DNA of 64,000 nucleotides, taken from positions 1 through 64,000 of the forward strand of contig UQDP01000008.1 of assembly GCA_900539845.1 (NCBI GenBank). The letters run 5' to 3'. The position numbers and the translations under genes are program-made. Below the pieces are notes generated by a model. The model saw only the letters and a list, made by a program, of their open reading frames with translations, had not been told where the DNA came from and did no database searches. Every line of letters begins with the position of its first letter. The stretch's first letter is position 1. Shown here in pieces: positions 31,737-41,330 of this stretch. Source of the stretch: an uncultured Oscillospiraceae bacterium. Its GTDB lineage: Bacteria; Bacillota; Clostridia; Oscillospirales; Acutalibacteraceae.

Positions 31737-33586
31737 TGGCGGGACCGATGCATAACGGACACGGCTACGCAAAGCCGAAAAATGCCAAAAAAACCTTTGG
31801 CAGAATATTGGGATATATGGGAAAAAGCAAAGTTTTCCTGATTGTTGTTTTTCTTTCGCTCATTTTGAGCACCGTGTGCCAGATCGGCGCATCCTATTGG
31901 CTCAAACCTATTCTGAATGACATTGAAACTTCCGTTATTGCCGGCGACTTTATGACAGTTGGCATCAGAAATCTTGTTAAAAATCTGATTATTGTCGGCG
32001 CGCTTTATGCCGGTACGGCAATTTTTTCGTTTGTTCAGAGCCGTGTTATGGTAACGATAGCGTATAAAACTACAAATCTTATCAGAAAAGAATTGTTTAA
32101 TCATATGCAGTCACTGCCGTTGCGGTATTTTGACAGCAAGACCCATGGCGAGATCATGAGCCGCTTCACCAATGATGTTGACAATGTGCAGATGATGCTT
32201 GAGCAGTCTATGGTGCAGCTTGTTGCATCGGCCTTCACCTTTATAGGTATTGTTGCGATGATGCTGTATTTGAGCCCTCTGCTTTTTGCAATTGCTCTGA
32301 TCTTTCTTGTAATCATGATAGCAGCCGTAACAAAGATCGGTAAACAGTCCAGAAAGTATTTCCGCGAACAGCAAAAAGAGCTTGGTATTATGAACGGAAA
32401 TATTGAGGAGACGGTTGAGGGGCTTAAAGTGGTTAAGGTCTTCAATCATGAGGAAAAGATCGTTGATGAATTTGAAGCGTGCAACAATAATTTCAGGAAG
32501 GCTGCTACGAATGCAAACTTTTATGCCGGTGTTATGGGACCGAGCTCAACAGGCATAAATAACGCAAGCTACGCAACCATCGCTCTTGCAGGCGGACTGA
32601 TGACGCTTGTTTCGGGTTTTGATATAGGCACGTATTTCACATTTCTCAGTTATTCACGCCAGTTCACGCAGCCGATCAATCAGATTGCAAACCAGATGAA
32701 CACGATTTTCTCTGCGCTTGCGGGTGCCGAACGCGTATTCGAAATCATGGATATGCAGCCCGAAACGGACGAGGGTACCGTGACAATTACGGAGAAAAAC
32801 GAAAACGGCGAAAGAAAATGGTACTGGAACGATGCCGGAAAGCTTACCCCCGTTGAGGGAAACGTGGTGTTTACCGATGTGAATTTTTCGTATGTTCCGG
32901 AAAAACCTGTGCTTAAAAATATTTCTCTATACGCAAAACATGGGCAGAAGATTGCCTTCGTAGGTTCGACCGGCGCCGGCAAAACGACTATAACCAATCT
33001 GATTAACAGATTCTATGATATTCAGGACGGAACGATAACTTATGACGGTATAGATATCAAACGCATCAAGAAGGATGATCTGAGAAGATCCCTTTCGATC
33101 GTGCTTCAGGATACGCATCTGTTTACGGGCACGGTTATGGATAATATCAGATACGGCAGGCTTGAAGCCACGGACGAAGAATGTATCGCCGCAGCGAAGC
33201 TTGCTTCGGCCCATTCCTTCATCAGGCGTCTGCCGGATGGCTATAACACAATGATCTCAGGCGACGGAGATAATCTGTCTCAGGGTCAGCGGCAGCTCCT
33301 TGCCATTGCAAGGGCGGCTGTGGCAAGACCTGTAGTCCTCATTCTTGATGAGGCCACCTCTTCGGTTGATACCAGAACGGAACTCCATATCGAACATGGC
33401 ATGGACAGGCTTATGCAGGGAAGAACGGTGTTCGTTATAGCGCACAGACTTTCTACAGTAAGAAATTCAAATGCCATTATGGTTCTTGAACACGGAAAAA
33501 TAATAGAACGCGGCGATCATGAAGCCTTGCTTGAAAACAAAGGCAGATACTATGAGCTGTGCACAGGGAAAGCAAAGCTGAGCTGA
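31736..33586 (+). CDS. ABC exporter half-transporter, catalytic subunit
   Basis: 616 aa. Six membrane helices, Walker A GSTGAGKTT (about 408), signature LSQGQRQ, Walker B VLILDEATSSVD with the catalytic Glu, and switch loop IAHRLST with His. So its own catalytic residues are complete, complementing the degenerate partner encoded just upstream. The N-terminus has a Gly/His-rich start (MAGPMHNGHGYAKPKN). It ends the operon. Confidence 0.95.
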   Translation: MAGPMHNGHGYAKPKNAKKTFGRILGYMGKSKVFLIVVFLSLILSTVCQIGASYWLKPILNDIETSVIAGDFMTVGIRNLVKNLIIVGALYAGTAIFSFVQSRVMVTIAYKTTNLIRKELFNHMQSLPLRYFDSKTHGEIMSRFTNDVDNVQMMLEQSMVQLVASAFTFIGIVAMMLYLSPLLFAIALIFLVIMIAAVTKIGKQSRKYFREQQKELGIMNGNIEETVEGLKVVKVFNHEEKIVDEFEACNNNFRKAATNANFYAGVMGPSSTGINNASYATIALAGGLMTLVSGFDIGTYFTFLSYSRQFTQPINQIANQMNTIFSALAGAERVFEIMDMQPETDEGTVTITEKNENGERKWYWNDAGKLTPVEGNVVFTDVNFSYVPEKPVLKNISLYAKHGQKIAFVGSTGAGKTTITNLINRFYDIQDGTITYDGIDIKRIKKDDLRRSLSIVLQDTHLFTGTVMDNIRYGRLEATDEECIAAAKLASAHSFIRRLPDGYNTMISGDGDNLSQGQRQLLAIARAAVARPVVLILDEATSSVDTRTELHIEHGMDRLMQGRTVFVIAHRLSTVRNSNAIMVLEHGKIIERGDHEALLENKGRYYELCTGKAKLS

Positions 33587-33630
33587 CAAGCGTATTATTT
33601 TAAAATATTTAACAATTTTTGATTAAGCTC

Positions 33631-33659
33631 TTTACAAATCAAGGATTAAATGATATAAT
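33631..33659 (+). promoter_or_regulatory. Sigma-A promoter of surface protein gene
   Basis: TTTACA, a 17-base spacer and TATAAT, 55 bases upstream of the start codon. No hairpin follows. Confidence 0.8.
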
Positions 33660-33714
33660 TCAACTGTATTATTCATAAGCCAATGTTATATCTTAAAGTT
33701 TTTGAGGTGTTATT

Positions 33715-34278
33715 ATGAAGAAATTAGTGTCAGTAATCATTTCGATCATTGCGGCTGTTTCTGTTTGCATGGCGTTCGCTGTTCCGGCTTCCGCTGCTAT
33801 CAATGTTTACAGTCCAGCCGGTGTTGCAATCATGCATTCGGCTAATGATCCTCTCGTAAACGGAGCTCCTTCAACACAGGTCAGCGGTGCGCAGCAGAGC
33901 GCAGGCTCTAATGTGCTTGTATTCACATATTCAGGCAGCGGCGATCTTACCGGCTGGAATCTCATAGACAGCACAGGCAAGGAAATCGACTTCAAGCTTG
34001 TCAGTGATGCATGCAGAATCGTAAGCCAGGAAGGCAATACGCTTATTATTGAAGTGCTTGACTGGGACGCTTTTGAATCTCCCGACGGCTATACGGTAAA
34101 CGCTGTTGTAAAAACAGACGGCACAACGGCACCCGGCGGTGAAACAACAACTGTTAACAAAGATGATTCTTCCACTTCGCCGAGCACGGGCGTAGTTTCA
34201 GTTGCGTTCGCTGCAATCGGAGCAGCAGGTGCAGGTGCTGCAATTCTTGCTCTTTCTAAAAAGAAGGACGCTGAATAA
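33715..34278 (+). CDS. Cell-wall-anchored surface protein with SPSTG sorting signal
   Basis: 187 aa. Signal peptide (residues 1-27, cleavage after ASA), a beta-rich ectodomain of about 110 residues, a Thr/Asp/Ser-rich stalk, then SPSTG, a hydrophobic helix and a KKKDAE tail: a complete sortase sorting signal. The (S/P)PXTG form matches the signal I know for Clostridioides difficile sortase B. A class B sortase gene follows 97 bases downstream, after a terminator. The role of the ectodomain is unknown. Confidence 0.85.
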   Translation: MKKLVSVIISIIAAVSVCMAFAVPASAAINVYSPAGVAIMHSANDPLVNGAPSTQVSGAQQSAGSNVLVFTYSGSGDLTGWNLIDSTGKEIDFKLVSDACRIVSQEGNTLIIEVLDWDAFESPDGYTVNAVVKTDGTTAPGGETTTVNKDDSSTSPSTGVVSVAFAAIGAAGAGAAILALSKKKDAE

Positions 34279-34298
34279 TTCCAAAATATATTGTTAAG

Positions 34299-34332
34299 AA
34301 AACCTGTTCCATTTTGGTAACAGGTTTTTTTA
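34299..34332 (+). terminator. Terminator after surface protein gene
   Basis: AACCTGTT and AACAGGTT followed by a seven-T run. Confidence 0.9.
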
Positions 34333-34375
34333 TTAATACAGGGTTCATTAAATTTTTTGTATTGCGGTGTTTTTA

Positions 34376-35164
34376 ATGAATGAAACGAATGATTTGAAAA
34401 AAAGAAAAGAAAAAAAAAGGGTTGTTTTGCTCGTTATTGCGATAGTTGTTTTTATATGCGCCTGTGTTTATATAGGCTTTTATATCTACAACTTAAATAT
34501 GGCGGAAAAAGAATCTGATTTTACCACAACGCCGCAGACCACCGGCGCACAGGCGGAAGATCTTGCGGATAATCCCGTTGATTTTGATTCATTACAGGAT
34601 CAAAATGAAGAGATTTATGCTTGGATCAAAATAGAGGATACCGATGTGGACTATCCTATTGTTCAAAGCGCAAATGATGATGATTTTTATCTTCGGCACA
34701 GCGCATATGACAAGTCTTGGTTAGCGAGCGGAGCTATTTATACCCAAGGCATGAACAGCAAAGATTTTTCGGATCCGATAACCGTAATATACGGCCACAA
34801 CGGATACAGGGAAACGATGTTCACCACGCTTCATCGTTTTGAAGATCCGGATTTCTTTAATTCACATGAATATTTTTATATTTATTTGCCGGGACGAAAA
34901 CTGACTTATCAGGTGGTGTCTGCTTTTAAATATGATGACCGCCATATAATGAATTCATTTAATTTTGCCGTTCCTGAAGATCTGGCGTCATTTCAGGATA
35001 CAATACTGAATCCAAATTCGGCTCTTAAAAATGTAAGAACAGAGTTGGATACTCAAATCAATGAAAACAGCAAGATAGTGGTGCTTTCAACCTGTATCAC
35101 AAATCAGAAAAGCAATCGTTATCTTGTTTGCGGAGTGTTAGTAAAAGATGAGAAAACCAATTGA
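34376..35164 (+). CDS. srtB: Class B sortase
   Basis: 262 aa from ATG 34376. One N-terminal membrane helix (VLLVIAIVVFICACVYIGFYI), then the sortase domain. The catalytic triad is visible: His in VIYGHNGY (about 143), Cys in VVLSTCITN (about 239) and Arg in SNRYLVCGV (about 249). SrtB features include the long insertion before the Cys with a helix. It probably anchors the SPSTG protein encoded just upstream to peptidoglycan. It overlaps the LCP gene by 17 bases. Confidence 0.94.
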   Translation: MNETNDLKKRKEKKRVVLLVIAIVVFICACVYIGFYIYNLNMAEKESDFTTTPQTTGAQAEDLADNPVDFDSLQDQNEEIYAWIKIEDTDVDYPIVQSANDDDFYLRHSAYDKSWLASGAIYTQGMNSKDFSDPITVIYGHNGYRETMFTTLHRFEDPDFFNSHEYFYIYLPGRKLTYQVVSAFKYDDRHIMNSFNFAVPEDLASFQDTILNPNSALKNVRTELDTQINENSKIVVLSTCITNQKSNRYLVCGVLVKDEKTN

Positions 35165-36419
35165 TCCTAATCTTAACGGCGGCGAGGATTTCCTTTTTGC
35201 CGATAATCAAATAAAAATAAACGAGCAGTCTGTAAATGAAGAAAGCGGCACGGATAAACCTGCTTTTTCCGTGAATGAAAAACAGGTTTCGGAATCGCAG
35301 CTTTTTGAGCATCATCACCATCACCACAGCTCGCATCATTCCGAAAGCAGCCACAGTCATCACGGTTCATCCCATAGGCACCATAGGTCTCACAGACACA
35401 GGAAAAAGAAAAATCTGCCGCTTATAGTCAGAATCCTGATCATAATCATCGCAATCATTTTTGCGGCTGTTGCAATCATCGGCGGAACATACATTTACCT
35501 GAGAGAAACAGGCCATAACTCACTTGTATCCGTACCTGCAAATCCCAAATATGAGGAAACGATTGAATATAACGGTCATACATATGTTTACGACAGCAAT
35601 AAAGTCGCGTTTGCGTTTATAGGTGTGGACAAAGAAAGCATAGCGGCTGACGAGGACGCACTGATCGGTAATTCAGGGCAGGCGGATACGGATATAGTCG
35701 GCGTGATAGACACGAATACCGGCGAGGTGAGCATCATTACTATCCCCAGAGATACTATGGTGGATATTGATCTGTATTCTGTTTCAGGTCAGTTTGTCAG
35801 AACCCAGAATATGCAGCTTTGTCTAGCTTATGCATATGGCGACGGGGGCGAGTCCTCCTGCAAAAATGTTACTGCGGCAATAAGCAGAATTCTCGGAAAT
35901 GTGCCGGTCGAAAAGTATTTTGCGCTTGATCTGGGCGGAATCGCTCCGCTGAATGATGCCGTCGGCGGCGTCACGGTTACTTCACTTTATGATTTCCCGA
36001 GCGAGGGTGTGTATAAGGGTGATACTGTTACTATAAAAGGCGACTTTGCTGAAACGTATGTAAGGCAGAGAAATATGGACAGTATTGACGCGTCCCTTAA
36101 CCGAACAGAACGGCAGACGCAGTATATCAAGGCGTATGCGGAACAGTTGAGAATGGCGGTCATGGATGATTTTTCCGTTATATCTCATCTCTATAATACG
36201 GCGATGGAATACAGCCAGACCAACATTTCGCTCAACGATGTAACATATCTTGCGTCGGTCGTGCTCTCGCACGGTATATCGGATTATACGCAGTATACAC
36301 TTGAGGGAGAAATGCGCGCGTCTGAATCTGCAACCGAAGATGTGTTCGCCGAATACTATCTTGATGAAGATTCGGTGATGGAAGTGGTAGTAAACTGCTT
36401 TTATGAGCAGGTGAATTAA
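35148..36419 (+). CDS. LytR-CpsA-Psr (LCP) family protein with His-rich N-terminus
   Basis: 423 aa. The cytoplasmic N-terminus carries a striking His-rich stretch at residues 55-85 (EHHHHHHSSHHSESSHSHHG and more). A membrane helix follows (about 90-115, LIVRILIIIIAIIFAAVAII). The LCP catalytic domain (about 155-370) has TIPRDTMVDI and a final Arg-rich RQRNMDSIDASLNRTERQ. LCP enzymes transfer wall polymers or glycans from lipid carriers to peptidoglycan or proteins. It is coupled to srtB. Confidence 0.92.
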   Translation: MRKPIDPNLNGGEDFLFADNQIKINEQSVNEESGTDKPAFSVNEKQVSESQLFEHHHHHHSSHHSESSHSHHGSSHRHHRSHRHRKKKNLPLIVRILIIIIAIIFAAVAIIGGTYIYLRETGHNSLVSVPANPKYEETIEYNGHTYVYDSNKVAFAFIGVDKESIAADEDALIGNSGQADTDIVGVIDTNTGEVSIITIPRDTMVDIDLYSVSGQFVRTQNMQLCLAYAYGDGGESSCKNVTAAISRILGNVPVEKYFALDLGGIAPLNDAVGGVTVTSLYDFPSEGVYKGDTVTIKGDFAETYVRQRNMDSIDASLNRTERQTQYIKAYAEQLRMAVMDDFSVISHLYNTAMEYSQTNISLNDVTYLASVVLSHGISDYTQYTLEGEMRASESATEDVFAEYYLDEDSVMEVVVNCFYEQVN

Positions 36420-36436
36420 TATTAAAGGAGAACACC

Positions 36437-37276
36437 ATGAACAAAGAGTTAAAACGCGAGCTTGAAATATATGCCGCGCAGATAAGACGCGGTATTATCG
36501 AAGGCACATATAACGCCAAAGCCGGTCATCCGGGTGGAAGCCTTTCAGCGGCAGACGTAATTGCTTATCTGTATGGAAGCCAGATGAAATATAATGTTAA
36601 GGATCCCAAAGACCCCAACAGAGACAGATTCGTTCTTTCAAAAGGTCATGCTGCTCCGGCGCTTTACAGCGCGCTGGCTTATAAGGGCTTTTTCCCCGTT
36701 GAGGATCTGAAAACGCTGAGACATATTGATTCTTATCTTCAGGGGCATCCCAATATGAATACCGTTCCGGGTATCGATATGAGCACAGGCTCGCTGGGTC
36801 AGGGCATAAGCGCTGCCTGCGGAATGGCAAAAGGCGCAAAAATGCTTGGAAAAGATATTAAAGTCTACACACTTCTCGGAGACGGTGAAATTGAAGAGGG
36901 TCAGGTGTGGGAAGCTATGATGTTTGCCGCTCAGTATCACCTTGACAATTTGTGTGTTATGATTGATGTCAACGGGCTTCAGATCGACGGCGCCTGCGAG
37001 GATGTTATGAGCGCTGAGCCGATAGACGAAAAGGTTCGTGCGTTCGGTTTTGACTGTATTGTGATTAACGGAAATGATTTTGACGATCTTGAAAAAGCTT
37101 TCTGCGAATTTGAGAAAAGCGATAAGCCTTTTGCGATCGTTATGAAAACCGTTAAAGGGCTTGGTGTTTCTTATATGGAAAATGCTGTTGACTGGCACGG
37201 AAAAGCTCCGAATCAGCAGGAGTACGAGATAGCAGTAAAAGAGCTGGATAAAAAGCTTGCGGAATTGGAGGCGTAA
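36437..37276 (+). CDS. Transketolase N-terminal subunit
   Basis: 279 aa, thiamine-diphosphate-binding half. Visible: GHPGGSLSAADVIAYLY, SKGHAAPALYSALA, and the TPP motif GDGEIEEGQVWEA followed by DVNGLQIDG. Split transketolases are usual in Clostridia and archaea. It works in the non-oxidative pentose phosphate pathway with the C-terminal subunit encoded two bases downstream. The start follows AAAGGAG. Confidence 0.95.
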   Translation: MNKELKRELEIYAAQIRRGIIEGTYNAKAGHPGGSLSAADVIAYLYGSQMKYNVKDPKDPNRDRFVLSKGHAAPALYSALAYKGFFPVEDLKTLRHIDSYLQGHPNMNTVPGIDMSTGSLGQGISAACGMAKGAKMLGKDIKVYTLLGDGEIEEGQVWEAMMFAAQYHLDNLCVMIDVNGLQIDGACEDVMSAEPIDEKVRAFGFDCIVINGNDFDDLEKAFCEFEKSDKPFAIVMKTVKGLGVSYMENAVDWHGKAPNQQEYEIAVKELDKKLAELEA

Positions 37277-37278
37277 TT

Positions 37279-38220
37279 ATGGCAGATGTAAAGTGTATAG
37301 CAACCCGAGAGAGCTACGGCAGCGCGCTCAAAGAGCTTGCCGAAAACGGCGCTGATAATATTGTTGTGCTTGATGCGGATCTTTCCGCCGCTACAAAAAC
37401 CGCCATATTCAAAAAGGCTTTTCCCGAGCGCCATATAAACTGCGGTATTGCCGAGTCAAACATGATGTGTGTTGCCGCAGGTCTCAGCACAATGGGGTTT
37501 GTGCCTTTTGCGTCCAGCTTTGCGATGTTCGCGGCAGGCAGAGCCTTTGAGCAGATCAGAAATTCGATCGGTTATCCGCATTTGAATGTTAAAATAGGCG
37601 CCACCCACGCAGGTATCTCGGTGGGCGAGGACGGCGCTTCGCATCAGTGCTGTGAGGATTTTGCTCTTATGCGTTCCATTCCCGGTATGGTCGTTATCTG
37701 CCCGGCGGATGATGTTGAGGCAAGGCAGGCTGTTAAAGCCGCATATAAATATGACGGTCCTGTTTATCTTAGATTCGGAAGGCTTGCCGTTCCTGTTTTC
37801 CACAGCGAGGATTATAAATTTGAGATCGGAAAAGGTGAGCTGGTCAAAGAGGGCAGCGATGTAACTATAATTGCCAACGGTCTGATGGTTGCCGAAGCGA
37901 TTGAGGCAGGTAAGCAGCTTGAGAAAGACGGCATAAACGCGGAGATCATAAATATCGCAACGATCAAGCCGCTTGATAAAGAGCTGGTTGCCGCTTCCGC
38001 AAGAAAAACGGGCAAGGTTATAACCGTTGAAGAGCATAATATTGTGGGAGGGCTTGGAGAGGCTGTCTGTTCCGCTCTGAGCGAGGAATATCCTGTTCCC
38101 GTAAAAAGAATAGGCATCAACGATGAATTCGGCCACAGCGGTCCTGCAAAAGATCTTCTGAAACAGTTTGGCTTGAGTGCCGAGAATATCGTTAAGGTTG
38201 CAAAAGAGTTTTTAAAATAA
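37279..38220 (+). CDS. Transketolase C-terminal subunit
   Basis: 313 aa, pyrimidine-binding and C-terminal domains. FAMFAAGRAFEQIRNSIGYP, the GASHQCCEDFALMRSIPGM block, LRFGRLAVP and the last domain NIVGGLGEAVCSALSEEYP are present. It forms a heterotetramer with the upstream subunit. The two genes are two bases apart. Confidence 0.95.
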   Translation: MADVKCIATRESYGSALKELAENGADNIVVLDADLSAATKTAIFKKAFPERHINCGIAESNMMCVAAGLSTMGFVPFASSFAMFAAGRAFEQIRNSIGYPHLNVKIGATHAGISVGEDGASHQCCEDFALMRSIPGMVVICPADDVEARQAVKAAYKYDGPVYLRFGRLAVPVFHSEDYKFEIGKGELVKEGSDVTIIANGLMVAEAIEAGKQLEKDGINAEIINIATIKPLDKELVAASARKTGKVITVEEHNIVGGLGEAVCSALSEEYPVPVKRIGINDEFGHSGPAKDLLKQFGLSAENIVKVAKEFLK

Positions 38221-38231
38221 CTATTTTATAA

Positions 38232-38260
38232 ATGTCCGCTCGTTTCGAGCGGCATTTTTA
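38232..38260 (+). terminator. Terminator of transketolase operon
   Basis: CCGCTCG-ttt-CGAGCGG followed by CATTTTTATG. Confidence 0.85.
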
Positions 38261-38422
38261 TGAATACTGATAGTATTCTTTCTTGCATTTCAACTTGATT
38301 TAACAAAGCGAACAGAAATTTGACATACGCATAAAAATATTGCTTATTTTTGACAGATTATAAATCGTTTCTTTATATGGATATTTCAAAATATATCCAT
38401 AATGGATCAGGAGATGATTTAT

Positions 38423-38626
38423 ATGAAAAGGACATTGAGCAATATTTTGATTTGTTTGATTTCTTTGCTGAGCATAGCAGGCGGCGCAATGCTTTTTGCG
38501 AGCCGTATGCCGGAGAATATGATCTGGGATACGGCAGGCACAGTGCTGGTGTTGACAGGCGCTGCGGCAATGGCTTCAAAAATAATCAGTGTTGTAAATG
38601 AAAGAAAGGGTAAAAAAACAGTATGA
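38423..38626 (+). CDS. Small two-helix membrane protein
   Basis: 67 aa from ATG 38423, chosen because AGGAG stands nine bases before it (a longer frame starts at 38402). Two hydrophobic helices (ILICLISLLSIAGGAMLFAS and WDTAGTVLVLTGAAAMASKI), then a basic tail. It overlaps the next gene (GtrA) by four bases. No family known. Confidence 0.75.
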   Translation: MKRTLSNILICLISLLSIAGGAMLFASRMPENMIWDTAGTVLVLTGAAAMASKIISVVNERKGKKTV

Positions 38627-39147
38627 AACAAAAAATAAAAGCGTTTACTGATAAACACGCGGAGATCTGGAAATTTATAAAATTCACGTTTACGGGCGCA
38701 AGCACATCGGTGCTGGAGCTTGCGGTTTTCATGTTTCTTCAGTATGTAGTGTTCAGATCCCTGAATGAAGTGCCTGTAACAGATAATCCCGTGTTGGCGT
38801 TTTTGGGAATAGAGTATCAGGGTTATCTGTGGTCATACGCCATTTCGGCAACGATCGGATACGCGGCAGCTTATGTTATGAACAGAAAGCTGACCTTTCA
38901 GGCGGACGCGAATCCCGTGCTTTCAACAGTGATTTACGCGGTGATGGTCGTTTGCACGATCGCTTTCAATACATGGTTCGGGGCATTCCTCGGCACACTT
39001 GTTACAAACAGCGGATATAATAATGTATTTGTTGAAATGCTTACCAAAATCGTGGTTATGACTGTTCCCACCCTGTGGACCTATCCTTTAAACAGATTCG
39101 TGATTCACAGAAAGAAAAAACAGAAAAATGAAGTTAAAATGGCTTAA
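38623..39147 (+). CDS. GtrA-like flippase protein
   Basis: 174 aa, four membrane helices. GtrA family: FIKFTFTGASTSVLELAVFMFL at residue 16, SATIGYAAAYVMNRKLTFQ in the middle (the hallmark NRKxTF), and PTLWTYPLNRFVIHR near the end. GtrA proteins move lipid-linked glucose across the membrane for O-antigen or wall polymer glycosylation. First of two tandem GtrA genes; overlaps the second by 20 bases. Confidence 0.9.
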   Translation: MKQKIKAFTDKHAEIWKFIKFTFTGASTSVLELAVFMFLQYVVFRSLNEVPVTDNPVLAFLGIEYQGYLWSYAISATIGYAAAYVMNRKLTFQADANPVLSTVIYAVMVVCTIAFNTWFGAFLGTLVTNSGYNNVFVEMLTKIVVMTVPTLWTYPLNRFVIHRKKKQKNEVKMA

Positions 39148-39664
39148 AACCTTTGCAGGCAAACATGCCGAACTCTGGAAATTTATAAAGTTCAATATCA
39201 CCGTTATCATCACCTCAGCACTGGATATCTGCGTTTATATGGTGCTGTTGTATTATGTGTTTGCGCCGCTGAATACGCAGCCGCTGCCGGAAAGCGAGCT
39301 GCTGTCTTTTTTAGGCATTCGATATAAGGGCTATCTGTTTTCCTATCTTATATCAACAACTGCAGGATATGTTGCAGCTTATATCATGAACAGAAAGCTC
39401 ACTTTTCATTCGGATGTCAATCCGGTATACAGTTCCGTGCTGTATTTTTTGCTTGCGCTTGTCAACATTCTGGTCAGTTCATGGCTGGGCAGCATAGCGG
39501 GCACTTTTATGACGAAATATTCGCTTTCAAATCCGATAACGGAAATACTTTCAAAATTTATCATAATCAATATCCCCACGATATGGACATATCCTCTTGA
39601 AAGGTATATCATTCAAATCAAGCGGGGAAAACGCAGGAGAATTTCAAATGATAATAGCAACTGA
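39128..39664 (+). CDS. GtrA-like flippase protein, tandem paralog
   Basis: 178 aa, a close paralog of the upstream gene (both have KHAELWKFIKF-type starts, AAYIMNRKLTF and PTIWTYPLERYII), so a tandem duplication. Four helices. The C-terminus is basic. It overlaps the downstream HAD gene by 17 bases. Two adjacent copies suggest a heteromer or different carrier substrates. Confidence 0.9.
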   Translation: MKLKWLKTFAGKHAELWKFIKFNITVIITSALDICVYMVLLYYVFAPLNTQPLPESELLSFLGIRYKGYLFSYLISTTAGYVAAYIMNRKLTFHSDVNPVYSSVLYFLLALVNILVSSWLGSIAGTFMTKYSLSNPITEILSKFIIINIPTIWTYPLERYIIQIKRGKRRRISNDNSN

Positions 39665-40478
39665 CCTGGACGGAACGCTGCTCTCGAGTGACACAACTGT
39701 GAGCAGGGAAAATCTGGAGGCTCTGAAAAGGCTTTATCAAAACGGAGTGCGCACCGTGATAGCTACGGGGCGTACTTTTTATGAGATACCGCCGGAGCTT
39801 ACGGAATGTGAATACATAGATTATTTTATTTATTCTAACGGAGCGGCGATCTATAAAAGGGGCGAAGGCGTGATCTTTTCCTCGCTTCTTTCGCATGAAT
39901 GCACAGCGGGTGTTTATAAGCTCCTGAATACGGCAGAAACTTTTATCGAGTTCTATACAAGCGGGATTCCTGTTGTTGACAAAGATAAGTTTCATGAAAA
40001 CGGCTTTGCATACTACCGTATAGACCCCGAATTTCTTCCCGAAATGCGAAGAAGCCGCAGGGGTGTTGAAAACTTTGCTTCCCTGATTGAAGATAAGGCA
40101 TTTCAGGTGGAAATGTTTGATGTGTTTTTCAGAAACATGCAAGAAAGAACGGAATGTTTTAAGCGTATAAAAACACTTTTCCCGGAGCTTGAAATAACCA
40201 CTTCCATGACGAATAATCTTGAAATCATGAACAAGGGCATTCATAAAGGCTCAGGTCTTGAGAAGCTTTGTGAGGCAGAGGGTTTTGCGCTCAGTGATAT
40301 TGTGGCACTTGGGGACAGCAGAAACGATCTGAGCCTTTTTAAGGCGGCAGGTCGCAGCTTTGCCGTTTCAAACGCCTGTGAGGAACTCAAAAGAATCAGC
40401 AACGGCATTATATGCTCAAATGACGAGCATGTGATGTGCTATATGGAAAAATTTGTTGAAGAGAGTGTTTTGGCATGA
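39648..40478 (+). CDS. Cof-type HAD phosphatase
   Basis: 276 aa from ATG 39648, which has AGGAG eight bases upstream. HAD motif I is IATDLDGTLLSSD at the very N-terminus, the cap domain is in the middle, and motif IV is VALGDSRNDLSLF near 220. Cof-type phosphatases hydrolyse sugar phosphates or nucleotide precursors. It overlaps the MBL gene by four bases and the GtrA gene by 17, so it belongs to the same operon. Confidence 0.93.
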   Translation: MIIATDLDGTLLSSDTTVSRENLEALKRLYQNGVRTVIATGRTFYEIPPELTECEYIDYFIYSNGAAIYKRGEGVIFSSLLSHECTAGVYKLLNTAETFIEFYTSGIPVVDKDKFHENGFAYYRIDPEFLPEMRRSRRGVENFASLIEDKAFQVEMFDVFFRNMQERTECFKRIKTLFPELEITTSMTNNLEIMNKGIHKGSGLEKLCEAEGFALSDIVALGDSRNDLSLFKAAGRSFAVSNACEELKRISNGIICSNDEHVMCYMEKFVEESVLA

Positions 40479-41326
40479 ATTGTATTCACTTTTTAAATAC
40501 AGGAGCTTCAGACTGTATCATTTTGGAAAGCGACGGGCATTTCGCCATGGTCGATGCGGCGGAGGACACGGAATATCCGCCGGATAAGCCCGCGTTGAAA
40601 TATCGCGGCTATGAAGAGGAGATATGTGCATATCTGCATAAAAACTGCTCTGATGAAAACGGAATCGTGACTCTTGATTTTGTGCTCGGAACGCATGCGC
40701 ACTCAGATCATATCGGCGGTTTTGACACAGTTATCCATGACGATAGAGTCGTGGTCAAAAAAGCGTTTTTGAAACCGTATGTTGAAAGCGGGATCAATCT
40801 GTTTGAACGGACCCAGTGGGATAATAAAGAGGTTTACAATCAAATGAGAGACGCTCTCATAAATAAGAATGTTCCGATCTACACGGATTTTGACGGCTAT
40901 TCTTTTAAGATGGGCGTATTTCAGATCACCTTTTTTAACGGGTCTTATGTGCACAGATGGCGTCCAACAGGCGAAAACGAAAATTCCGTTGTCACGCTTG
41001 TTGAAGCGTTCGGCAAACGGGCGCTCCTATCGGGTGATATGAACTGGAAATGCGGCGGCGAAAAAAAGATCTCAAAAGCCGTGGGAAAGGTTGATCTTCT
41101 GAAGGTCGGACATCACGGTTATGATTTTTCCACATCCGCGATCTGGCTTAAAACGCTTGATCCTGATATCGCTGTTCTTCCCAACAAGGAGAAGCAGATG
41201 CATAAAAGCGTTGCGGCAAGAATAAAGAAATACAGCAAGGCGAAATTATATGCAACTGTGGACAACAACGGCGTCAAAACGATTTTCAGCGAAAAAGGCA
41301 TAGATATAAAAACGGATATAATGTAA
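40475..41326 (+). CDS. MBL-fold metallohydrolase, ComEC-like
   Basis: 283 aa. Metallo-beta-lactamase fold with GTHAHSDHIGG (HxHxDH, about 71), ALLSGDMNW (about 186) and VGHHGYDFST (about 209), as in the hydrolase domain of ComEC and secreted relatives. No signal peptide. The substrate is unknown. Last gene of the GtrA-HAD-MBL operon. Confidence 0.9.
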   Translation: MNCIHFLNTGASDCIILESDGHFAMVDAAEDTEYPPDKPALKYRGYEEEICAYLHKNCSDENGIVTLDFVLGTHAHSDHIGGFDTVIHDDRVVVKKAFLKPYVESGINLFERTQWDNKEVYNQMRDALINKNVPIYTDFDGYSFKMGVFQITFFNGSYVHRWRPTGENENSVVTLVEAFGKRALLSGDMNWKCGGEKKISKAVGKVDLLKVGHHGYDFSTSAIWLKTLDPDIAVLPNKEKQMHKSVAARIKKYSKAKLYATVDNNGVKTIFSEKGIDIKTDIM

Positions 41327-41330
41327 AGAA

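Noticed and set aside
30696..31772. Long minus-strand frame of 358 codons
   Set aside because: Antisense of the ABC exporter gene, with no ribosome site and no family match.
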